From Microvirga massiliensis (GTDB taxonomy: Bacteria > Pseudomonadota > Alphaproteobacteria > Rhizobiales > Beijerinckiaceae): a stretch of DNA of 64,000 nucleotides. The stretch covers positions 103,357 through 167,356 of the forward strand of contig NZ_LN811356.1 in NCBI RefSeq assembly GCF_001006805.1, given 5' to 3'. The notes under the pieces were generated by a model. It was not told the DNA's origin and made no database searches. It saw only the letters and a program-made list of their open reading frames with translations. Numbering within the stretch: the first letter of the stretch is position 1; each line of letters opens with the position of its first letter. Shown here in pieces: positions 16,135 to 23,203 of the stretch. Position numbers and translations under genes: made by a program.

Positions 16135-16881
16135 TCAGCTCTGCGGCGGCTCTGTTCCGAACCACTTCTTGTAGAGCTCGACGTAGCGCCCATCGGCTTT
16201 GATCTTCGCCAAAGCCGCGTTCACCTTGGGAACGAGCTCGCTGCCCTTCGGAAATCCGAAGCCGTACTGATGAGCCATCATCTGGCTGCCGACGGCCTTG
16301 ACTCTGCCTTTTCCGGCATTTGCAACGTAATAGAGAACATTGGGCGTGTCGTGCATGGCGGCGTCGACCCGGCCGGTCTGAAGCTCGAGATAGGCGTTGT
16401 CGATATTCGGGAACTGACGCAACTCGGTCTGCTTGAAGTTCGCCTTTGCGTAATCGGTCGCCGAGGTACCGGTCTTGACCGCAAGCGTCTTGCCGGCAAG
16501 GTCATCGGCTCCCTTGATCGGGCTGTCGACAGGAACCATGATCAGGAAGCCGCTGTCATAATATCCGTCCGAGAAGTCGATGGCCTTCTTTCGCTCGTCC
16601 TTGATCGTGATGCCGGCGAGCGCAACATCGACCTGCCTGGTCTGAAGCGCGGGAATGATGCCGTTGAAGTCCATGGGCTGCAGCGTGTAGGTGACGCCGA
16701 TATCCTTGGCGATCATGTCCCACAGGTCGATATCGAAACCGACATACTTGTCGCCCTGCTTGAACTCGAAAGGAACGAAGGCCGTATCGGTCGCGACGAC
16801 GAGGTCCTTCGCCTGCCCGGGCTGAGCGAAGAGCAGCGTGGAGGCGAGCGCTGCAAAGGCCAGTGTTCGAAACTTCAGCAT
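16135..16881 (-). CDS. Polar amino-acid ABC importer, periplasmic binding protein (GlnH-like)
   Basis: Secreted binding protein of 248 residues with a signal peptide (MLKFRTLAFAALASTLLFAQPGQA, cleavage before KDL). The mature protein opens LVVATDTAFVPFEFKQGDKYVGFDIDLWD and continues with the family 3 binding-protein pattern (DVALAGITIKDERKKAIDFSDGYYDSGF), ending VELYKKWFGTEPPQS. It closely resembles glutamine/polar amino-acid binders, but the true ligand may differ given the acyltransferase and aminotransferase in the operon. The start is the ATG at 16881, because the frame continues open upstream through the aminotransferase gene without signal-peptide character. Confidence 0.94.
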   Translation of the reverse strand: MLKFRTLAFAALASTLLFAQPGQAKDLVVATDTAFVPFEFKQGDKYVGFDIDLWDMIAKDIGVTYTLQPMDFNGIIPALQTRQVDVALAGITIKDERKKAIDFSDGYYDSGFLIMVPVDSPIKGADDLAGKTLAVKTGTSATDYAKANFKQTELRQFPNIDNAYLELQTGRVDAAMHDTPNVLYYVANAGKGRVKAVGSQMMAHQYGFGFPKGSELVPKVNAALAKIKADGRYVELYKKWFGTEPPQS

Positions 16882-16937
16882 AGTCTTGTACCCTCTGTCT
16901 GGTGACGCACCTTTGGGACGACGTTGCAGCGTCACCC

Positions 16938-18269
16938 TCATCTCATCGATGCAATTGCGGCATCGACGGCATCGCCAAGGCGCTCGACGATGGTATCGAT
17001 TTGCTCCCCATTCACGATGAAGGGCGGGGCGAGCAGCACGTGATCCCCGCGCACGCCGTCGATGGTTCCTCCCATGGGATAGACCATCAATCCGCGCTGC
17101 ATCGCCTCGCGCTTGATGCGGGCATTCAGCTTGAGCTCGGGTGCGAAAGGTTCCTTGCTCGAGCGGTCGGCAACGAACTCGAGTCCGCGGAAGAGGCCGC
17201 GGCCCCGAACGTCGCCGACGTGATGATGGTTGCCGAAGCGATCCTCGAGGCGTCGCTGGAGGTGGTCCCCCATTGCGACGACATTGGCGAGGAGATTGTC
17301 GCGCCGGATGATCTCCTGCACAGCAAGGCCGGCGGCTGCAGCCATCGGGTGGCCCATATAAGTGTGGCCGTGCTGGAAGAAGCCCGAGCCCTTCGAAAAC
17401 GCTTCGAAGATGTGGCGCCCGAGAAGAACGGCGCCGATCGGCTGGTAGCCGCCGCCGAGCCCCTTCGCGATCGTCATGAGATCGGGAATGACGCCATCCT
17501 GCTCGCAGGCATGCAGCGTGCCGGTGCGGCCCATGCCGCACATCACCTCGTCGAGGATCAGGAGGACACCGTAGCGGTCGCAGATTGCGCGGATGCGCTT
17601 CAGATAATCCGCAACGGGTGGTACGGCGCCGGCCGTTGCACCGACGACGGTTTCGGCCACGAAGGCGATAACCTGATCCTCGCCGAGTTCCAGGATCTTG
17701 TCCTCGAGGGCCTGTGCGGCGCGCGCCGCATAGGCTTCGTCGCTTTCGCCCGCCTTCTGGAGCCGGTAGGCATAGCAGGGATCGATGTGATGCGTTTCGA
17801 TCAGCAGGGGGCGAAACTGCGCCCGACGCCACTCGTTGCCGCCGGTTGCGAGCGCGCCGAGGGTGTTGCCGTGATAGCTCTGCCGGCGCGCAATGATGTG
17901 CCGGCGCTGGGGCTGTCCCGTCTCGACGAAATATTGCCGCGCCATCTTGAGCGCCGCTTCGATCGCCTCCGATCCGCCGCTCACGAGATAGACATGGTCG
18001 AGGACCGCAGGAGCATCCGCGACGAGACGGTCGGCCAGTTGCTCCGCGACTTCGGTCGTGAAGAAGCTCGTATGGGCGTAGGCGAGCTTGTCGAGCTGCG
18101 CGTGCAGAGCCGCGATCACGTCCGGATGACCGTGGCCGAGGCAGGAGACAGCGGCTCCCCCAGATGCATCGATGTAGCTTTTCCCCGTCGAGTCGAACAG
18201 CTCGATCCCTTTGCCGCCGACGGCGACGGGAAGTGTCGAGTTGGCCTGGCGGTGGAGAATGTGCGTCAT
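16938..18269 (-). CDS. Class III PLP-dependent aminotransferase
   Basis: Cytoplasmic enzyme of 443 residues. It shows GKSYIDASGGAAVSCLGHGHP near the front, the HTSFFTTE active-site loop, LILDEVMCGMGRTGTLHACE for cofactor binding, the Schiff-base lysine in TIAKGLGGGYQPIGAV, and the FFQHGHTYMGHPMA segment. Enzymes of this class move the terminal (omega) amino group of beta- or gamma-amino acids, diamines or similar compounds to pyruvate or 2-oxoglutarate. Its stop is 56 bp from the binding-protein gene, and its ATG overlaps the RpiR gene stop (ATGA). The likely role is catabolism of the imported amine. Confidence 0.93.
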   Translation of the reverse strand: MTHILHRQANSTLPVAVGGKGIELFDSTGKSYIDASGGAAVSCLGHGHPDVIAALHAQLDKLAYAHTSFFTTEVAEQLADRLVADAPAVLDHVYLVSGGSEAIEAALKMARQYFVETGQPQRRHIIARRQSYHGNTLGALATGGNEWRRAQFRPLLIETHHIDPCYAYRLQKAGESDEAYAARAAQALEDKILELGEDQVIAFVAETVVGATAGAVPPVADYLKRIRAICDRYGVLLILDEVMCGMGRTGTLHACEQDGVIPDLMTIAKGLGGGYQPIGAVLLGRHIFEAFSKGSGFFQHGHTYMGHPMAAAAGLAVQEIIRRDNLLANVVAMGDHLQRRLEDRFGNHHHVGDVRGRGLFRGLEFVADRSSKEPFAPELKLNARIKREAMQRGLMVYPMGGTIDGVRGDHVLLAPPFIVNGEQIDTIVERLGDAVDAAIASMR

Positions 18270-19156
18270 GATGATTTCTTTGCGGAGCGGGGTTTGAGAT
18301 GAGTGTTGAGCACGGACATGTGCCGGTCGGCATGGCGGAGCGCCGCGAGCGCATCGTCGCCGGCGCGGCCGGCAACGAGGGCGCTGAGGACTTCGGCTAC
18401 CGCGAATGCGGGCGACATGGCGTGGAAGAAGGAGGGGCTGTCGGTCGGCACGAAGACCACCCGCTCGGCGACCTGGGCGAGGGGAGCGACCTCGCTGTCG
18501 GTGATCGCCACCACAGGGATGCCGCGCTCCGATGCATATTCGGCGAGTTCGATGGTCTGGCGCGTATAGGGAAAGACGCTCGCAACCAAGAGAACGTCCC
18601 GCTCCGTCGCATTCCGCAGCGGGTCCGCACCCGTGCCGGCGATTCCGTCGAGATGGATCGCGCGTTCGCTCATCAGGCTGAGAACGTAGTGTAGATGCCA
18701 GGCGACGGAATGGCTCGATCGCAGGCCAAGGCTGTAGATCCGACGCGCGGATGCGAGCAGTTCCGCTGCGGCGGTCAGGCGATCTAGCCCGTCCTCGCTC
18801 GCCAGACGCTCGATCTGATGGCCGATCGACCTGAGCATGTCGGCCGCGAGCGCCTTCTCGCCCTTGAGCTTCTGGCTGACGACCTGGACGCCGGCCTTGA
18901 CGGCAAAGCCGAGATCACCTCCACGCACCGCCTCCGCATGAATTTCCCGGACTTCCTCGTAACCCGACAGCCCGAGGTGCTTGGCGAAACGGGTCATGGT
19001 CGCAGGTTGAACGCCAGCCTGGCGGGCCTGCTCGCGCATCGACAGCAAAGCCACCTCGCGCGGATGATCCAGGACATATCGCGCCGCCGTCTGAAGCTGC
19101 GCCGACATGGTCTCGTAGGCCGCGACGATCCGTTCGGTCAGAGGGCTGGCGTCCAT
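18266..19156 (-). CDS. MurR/RpiR-family transcriptional regulator
   Basis: DNA-binding regulator of 296 residues. Residues 1-80 form the RpiR-type helix-turn-helix (MREQARQAGVQPATMTRFAKHLGLSGYEEVRE). Residues about 125-265 form a SIS sugar-phosphate-isomerase-like sensor domain (RIYSLGLRSSHSVAWHLHYVL, VASVFPYTRQTIELAEYASERGIPVVAITDS). It is the first gene of the operon and overlaps the aminotransferase start, so it probably controls its own operon. The SIS domain usually binds a phosphosugar. In amino-compound operons the effector is unknown. Confidence 0.92.
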   Translation of the reverse strand: MDASPLTERIVAAYETMSAQLQTAARYVLDHPREVALLSMREQARQAGVQPATMTRFAKHLGLSGYEEVREIHAEAVRGGDLGFAVKAGVQVVSQKLKGEKALAADMLRSIGHQIERLASEDGLDRLTAAAELLASARRIYSLGLRSSHSVAWHLHYVLSLMSERAIHLDGIAGTGADPLRNATERDVLLVASVFPYTRQTIELAEYASERGIPVVAITDSEVAPLAQVAERVVFVPTDSPSFFHAMSPAFAVAEVLSALVAGRAGDDALAALRHADRHMSVLNTHLKPRSAKKSS

Positions 19157-19185
19157 GGCCCCTGGTAGTTCGTTTTTGCCGCCTC

Positions 19186-19201
19186 TGCAACATATGTTTC
19201 A
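19186..19201. promoter_or_regulatory. Candidate RpiR operator, TGCAACATATGTTTCA
   Basis: A 16-bp near-palindrome (7 of 8 arm pairs match) 30 bp upstream of the rpiR-type ATG. It fits the loose TGnAA...TTnCA form of several RpiR-family sites. A related TGTTTCA(A/C)AAT element occurs twice, at 19195-19205 and 19224-19234, in the same promoter region. Its role in autoregulation is inferred. Confidence 0.35.
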
Positions 19202-19245
19202 CAATCGGATGGTTTGGTTCTAGTGTTTCAAAATGTGCCCATACC

Positions 19246-19323
19246 CGTCATGGGGAGCCGCAGTGAAGCGACCCAAGTCTGCGAGGCCAGTCTGGATTGC
19301 CTTGCCTGCGGCTCCCCATGACG
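19246..19323. repeat. 18-bp perfect inverted repeat with 42-bp spacer
   Basis: CGTCATGGGGAGCCGCAG at 19246-19263 is repeated exactly in inverted form at 19306-19323. It lies 37 bp beyond the response-regulator stop and upstream of the RpiR-type gene, both read leftward. As RNA it would make an 18-bp stem with a 42-base loop. It could be a terminator for the response-regulator transcript, a large operator or a small mobile repeat. No T-run follows. Confidence 0.6.
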
Positions 19324-19359
19324 CGGCGGAAAATCCGAAACGAGCCGGGCAGACGGTAC

Positions 19360-20067
19360 TCAGTCGGCCCCGGTCGGTGACCGCTGCGTCGCGCCGATCC
19401 GGCTGGCGACGATGACGGCCTGGGTTCGGCTGTCGACACCGAGCTTGTCGAGGATCGCAGAGACGTGCGCCTTGACGGTCGCCTCGGACACGCCGAGCTC
19501 GTAAGCGATTTGTTTGTTGAGGAGACCCTCGGAGAGCATCATCAGGACGCGCACCTGTTGGGGGGTCAGGGTTGCGAGGCGGCGGATCAGGTCTGCGGAC
19601 TCGGCGTCCTCGCTGCCGGAGAGATCGATGTCCGGTGGAATCCAGGTATCGCCGGCGAGCACGGCCTGGATGGCCGCCCCGATCTGATCCACGTCGAGAG
19701 ACTTCGGGATGAATCCGGATGCGCCGAATTCCAGGGCGCGCCGGATCACGGTCGGCTCTTCGCTCGCCGAGACGATGACGACCGGGAGCTCGGGATGCTG
19801 GGCGCGAAGGTAGATCAGCCCCGAGAAACCTTGAACGCCGGGCATGGTGAGGTCGAGCAGGATCAGGTCGACCTCCTTGGATGCGGCAAGAAGCGAACCC
19901 ACTTCGTCCATACCGCTCGCCTCCATGACACGGGCCTCCGGCATCAAGGTTCCGATGGCCTGACCGAGCGCCCCGCGAAAGAGCGGGTGGTCATCCGCGA
20001 TGAGGATCGTGGTCTGGGCCTGCAATATTACATCCTCCCGGGTCCCGATGGACACGTCTCTGGGCAT
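19360..20067 (-). CDS. NarL/FixJ (LuxR-type) response regulator
   Basis: Two-component regulator of 235 residues. The receiver domain (about residues 18-135) has the acidic pair in ADDHPLFRG, the phospho-acceptor Asp in LILLDLTMPG and the switch lysine in GFIPKSL. The C-terminal LuxR-type helix-turn-helix is LTPQQVRVLMMLSEGLLNKQIAYELGVSEATVKAHVSAILDKLGV. No histidine kinase is adjacent. It is divergent from the MHS transporter (171-bp gap) and may regulate it, as related AgmR/ExaE-type regulators do for carbon-source genes, but this is only positional. The start could be any of several codons before residue 18. Confidence 0.92.
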   Translation of the reverse strand: MPRDVSIGTREDVILQAQTTILIADDHPLFRGALGQAIGTLMPEARVMEASGMDEVGSLLAASKEVDLILLDLTMPGVQGFSGLIYLRAQHPELPVVIVSASEEPTVIRRALEFGASGFIPKSLDVDQIGAAIQAVLAGDTWIPPDIDLSGSEDAESADLIRRLATLTPQQVRVLMMLSEGLLNKQIAYELGVSEATVKAHVSAILDKLGVDSRTQAVIVASRIGATQRSPTGAD

Positions 20068-20238
20068 AGCACGATGCGTCCGGAGCGAAGAGAGGGCGGC
20101 TCCGGCCCTTTCGTCTACGACTAACTTCTAGGATGCCATCGGGCCATGTCTGCTGCACTTTGCCGGGCGATAGAGAGAGCCTTGCGCCTCCGGGGCATAT
20201 TGCACTCGGGAAAGGACAGGCATCGCGGAGGAAACTTC

Positions 20239-21936
20239 ATGAGTACGATGACAGCAGTGTCGTCGACGGGAACTGCCGCCCGTCCGATGAGCCCGGAAGA
20301 GAAGAAAGTCATCTTCGCCTCATCCCTGGGCACAGTCTTCGAATGGTATGACTTCTATCTGTATGGTTCGCTGTCTGCCATCATTGCGGCACAGTTCTTT
20401 TCAGGTGTGAACCCGACGGCTGCCTTCATCTTTGCCCTGATGGCGTTTGCGGCCGGCTTTGCCGTTCGCCCATTCGGCGCGCTGCTGTTCGGTCGCCTCG
20501 GAGACCTCGTAGGTCGCAAATACACATTCCTCATCACCATCATGCTCATGGGCGTGTCGACGTTCGTCGTCGGTCTTCTGCCTTCCTACGCTTCGGCCGG
20601 CATCATCGCCCCGGTGATCCTGATCGTCCTGCGCCTCGTCCAGGGTCTCGCCCTCGGAGGCGAATATGGCGGCGCAGCGACCTACGTGGCGGAGCACGCT
20701 CCACAGGGGCGTCGCGGATTTTACACCAGCTTCATCCAGACGACGGCGACGCTCGGCCTGTTCCTGTCGCTCCTCGTGATCCTCGGTGTGCGCACCTATC
20801 TCGGTGAGGCCGAGTTCGCAGCCTGGGGATGGCGTATTCCGTTCCTGCTCTCGATCGTGCTGCTCGGGATTTCCGTCTGGATCCGTCTCCAGCTGCAGGA
20901 ATCTCCGGCATTCAAGCGCATGAAGGAGGAGGGCACTGGTTCCAAGGCTCCGCTCCGGGAGGCTTTCGGTACGTGGCGTAATGCCAAGATTGCGATCTTC
21001 GCCCTCTTTGGCAGCACCGCCGGCCAGGCTGTCGTCTGGTACACGGGTCAGTTCTATGCCCTGTTCTTCCTGACGCAGACATTGAAGATGAACGCGACGA
21101 CGGCGAACATCCTCATCGCCGTCTCTCTCGCGATCGGCACGCCCTTCTTCATCTTCTTCGGTTGGCTGTCCGACAAGATCGGTCGCAAGCCGATCATCCT
21201 CGGTGGCTGCCTGCTGGCCGCGCTCACCTACTTCCCGCTGTTCTCGGCCCTGACGCAGGCCGTGAACCCGGATCTAGCCGCTGCTCAAACGGCCGCGCCG
21301 GTCACGGTCGTCGCGGATCCGGCGAGCTGTTCGTTCCAGTTCAACCCCGTCGGCACCTCGCAGTTCACGTCGTCCTGCGACATCGCCAAGGGTTTCCTGG
21401 CCCGCAACTCGGTGAACTATCACAACGTGGCCGCTCCGGCAGGAACCGTTGCGAAGGTGAAGCTCGGGGACAAGGAGTTCGCCTCCTTCGAGGGCACCGG
21501 TCTACCCGCAGACGCTCTGAAGGCCCAGACCGCTGCGTTCAACAAGTCGATGACGGAAGCGATCCGCGCTGCCGGATATCCGGCAGCGGCCGACCCTACC
21601 AAGGTGAACACGGTCCTGGCCGTGGCGATCCTGACTTTGCTCGTGATCTACGTCACGATGGTCTACGGCCCAATCGCCGCGCAGCTCGTCGAGCTGTTCC
21701 CGACCCGGATCCGGTATTCCGGCATGTCGCTGCCCTACCACATTGGCAACGGCTGGTTCGGAGGCTTCCTGCCGACGACCGCCTTCGCCATGGTGGCCGC
21801 GACGGGCGATATCTACTACGGGCTCTGGTACCCGATCGTGGTCGCGCTTGGGACCTTCGTGATCGGTCTCCTGTTCATTCCGGAGACGAAGGACCGCGAT
21901 ATCTTCACCTATACCGGAGAAGAAAAGCTCGGCTGA
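20239..21936 (+). CDS. MFS transporter, metabolite:H+ symporter (MHS) family, with a large extra loop
   Basis: Inner-membrane symporter of 565 residues. Clear MHS marks include SSLGTVFEWYDFYLYGSL in the first helix, GALLFGRLGDLVGRKYTFL, LRLVQGLALGGEYGGAATYVAEHAP and the second-half GWLSDKIGRKP. It would import an organic acid or osmolyte with protons. Residues about 338-453 form a long hydrophilic loop with a cysteine pair (PASCSFQ, SSCDIAK), absent from standard ProP/KgtP proteins but present in a known subgroup. The start at 20239 has an excellent GGAGGAAA ribosome site 7 bases upstream. A start at 20146 lacks one. Confidence 0.92.
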   Translation: MSTMTAVSSTGTAARPMSPEEKKVIFASSLGTVFEWYDFYLYGSLSAIIAAQFFSGVNPTAAFIFALMAFAAGFAVRPFGALLFGRLGDLVGRKYTFLITIMLMGVSTFVVGLLPSYASAGIIAPVILIVLRLVQGLALGGEYGGAATYVAEHAPQGRRGFYTSFIQTTATLGLFLSLLVILGVRTYLGEAEFAAWGWRIPFLLSIVLLGISVWIRLQLQESPAFKRMKEEGTGSKAPLREAFGTWRNAKIAIFALFGSTAGQAVVWYTGQFYALFFLTQTLKMNATTANILIAVSLAIGTPFFIFFGWLSDKIGRKPIILGGCLLAALTYFPLFSALTQAVNPDLAAAQTAAPVTVVADPASCSFQFNPVGTSQFTSSCDIAKGFLARNSVNYHNVAAPAGTVAKVKLGDKEFASFEGTGLPADALKAQTAAFNKSMTEAIRAAGYPAAADPTKVNTVLAVAILTLLVIYVTMVYGPIAAQLVELFPTRIRYSGMSLPYHIGNGWFGGFLPTTAFAMVAATGDIYYGLWYPIVVALGTFVIGLLFIPETKDRDIFTYTGEEKLG

Positions 21937-21954
21937 GCCGACACGAATGCGGGA

Positions 21955-21979
21955 GGCCCGATCCTCATGTGATCGGGCC
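21955..21979 (+). terminator. Hairpin after the MHS transporter gene
   Basis: GGCCCGATC-CTCATGT-GATCGGGCC: a perfect 9-bp stem with a 7-base loop starting 18 bp after the stop codon. The trailing sequence is CTTGC, so the T-run is minimal, but position and stem strength fit an intrinsic terminator. Confidence 0.65.
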
Positions 21980-22363
21980 CTTGCAAGGCCGGTCGCCACA
22001 GTCGGCAAGATCAGGCAAGGCGCTTCCATCTCGAAGGGTGGCGGCGCCTTCACCATTTCTGGGTCACTGACATGCAATCCTGCCGGATGGTAGTGACGCG
22101 TCTCGGCTCGTTCTCCACAAGGAAGCGGCTCGGCGGGACCACTCGCTTTCTTCGGGCCAGTCGCGTCCGAAGCGCTCGAGGGGCGACCATCATCCCTGTG
22201 CGCCAGAACTGGTGTGGCGCTGCCGGACTGGCCTATCGGAAGCGCGTGTAGGGCGTGACAAGGTCGGCGCGTCATCACGCCCGCCGTTGCCTCCGTGACA
22301 GCGGCAGGGCGAATCCTTAACTTTGACGCAACAACACTTAACTTACTCGTGGGGGTCCCCGGC
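21980..22363. promoter_or_regulatory. Intergenic region with CTTAACTT direct repeats
   Basis: No gene is seen between the terminator and the next start. Close to the following ATG, the 8-bp direct repeat CTTAACTT occurs at 22316-22323 and 22337-22344, a period of 21 bp or two helical turns, within the only AT-rich part of the gap. This is a plausible activator or repressor site. Confidence 0.35.
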
Positions 22364-22723
22364 ATGTCGGAGCAGAGCGAGGCGGCCGTTCAGCAAGCAG
22401 TCGGCCGCAGCTGTGGTTTTGCGGCGCTTGTCATCGGGAGCGTCGTGAACGCGCTGGCATTCATGCCGATTCCGGCCATCAAGGCTGGCGGATATCTGTC
22501 GCTGATCACGGCGTTGTTCCTCGTGCTGCAAGCCAGTCGGGCCGAGCAGGCCTTACGGCCCGCAGCTCCGGCGCGACGCACCGGCAGGGTCCGGTCCGAA
22601 CCGATGCTCGGTGCGGTCAAGCGCAAGGCCCTTCTGCGGTACGCCTATCTGTTCGCCTTGGCTGCGGCGGTGTGCCTTTCAATCGGCCTCGCCGGCGATC
22701 TGAACCTGACCCTTCGCTCGTAG
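22364..22723 (+). CDS. Uncharacterised small membrane protein
   Basis: A 119-residue protein with three predicted membrane helices: GFAALVIGSVVNALAFM, AGGYLSLITALFLVLQAS and LLRYAYLFALAAAVCLSIGLAG. A basic, proline-rich cytoplasmic loop lies between the second and third. I recognise no family. The ATG at 22364 (MSEQSEAAVQQAVG) follows a G-rich site and is favoured over the in-frame ATG at 22295, which would place the AT-rich repeats inside the gene. It converges with yjbQ with a 24-bp gap. Confidence 0.6.
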   Translation: MSEQSEAAVQQAVGRSCGFAALVIGSVVNALAFMPIPAIKAGGYLSLITALFLVLQASRAEQALRPAAPARRTGRVRSEPMLGAVKRKALLRYAYLFALAAAVCLSIGLAGDLNLTLRS

Positions 22724-22747
22724 GGCTGGCGCAGCGCGGCACGTGCC

Positions 22748-23203
22748 TCACGTGCCCGTCAGGTGGAGCAGGATCTCCCGCCGGTGTGGCGCATCGCGGT
22801 GCTCGACGAAGTAGAGTCCCTGCCAAGTGCCGAGAGCCGGCCGCCCGTCCTGCACCGGGATCTGGACTGAGACATCGGTCAGCATCGTGCGAATATGGGC
22901 CGGCATGTCGTCCGGTCCCTCGAGATGGTGCCGATAGGGCGCAGCACGCGGCGCGAGCCGGTCGAGCGCCGTCATCAGATCCCGGCGTACATCCGGATCG
23001 GCATTCTCCTGAATTGTCAGGGAGGCCGAGGTATGGCGGCAGAACGCGACGAGGAGCCCGGTTCGGCAGTTTGCTTGCGCGACCCATCGCGCGACGGGAG
23101 CCGTGATGTCGGTAAAGCCGGGTCCCGGCGTATCGACAATGAGATGGCCCTGAACCTGCAGGGTCACCGGACCTTTCGCGAGAGTTTCGACAGCGCCGCT
23201 CAT
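22748..23203 (-). CDS. YjbQ/UPF0047 family protein
   Basis: Protein of 151 residues with the UPF0047 signature: GFTDITAPVARWVA, FCRHTSASLTIQENADPDVRRDL, HHLEGPDDMPAHIRTMLTDVSVQIPV and GTWQGLYFVEHRD. Family members form trimers with a metal site made by conserved histidines and have been linked to weak thiamine-phosphate synthase activity (E. coli YjbQ). The physiological role is unsettled. Its start overlaps the ligase stop (ATGA), so it is the last gene of the exonuclease-ligase operon. Confidence 0.9.
   Translation of the reverse strand: MSGAVETLAKGPVTLQVQGHLIVDTPGPGFTDITAPVARWVAQANCRTGLLVAFCRHTSASLTIQENADPDVRRDLMTALDRLAPRAAPYRHHLEGPDDMPAHIRTMLTDVSVQIPVQDGRPALGTWQGLYFVEHRDAPHRREILLHLTGT

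Noticed and set aside
16882..18375. Upstream extension of the binding-protein frame through the aminotransferase gene
   Set aside because: The extension is arginine/serine-rich with no family match, while the ATG at 16881 starts a signal peptide.
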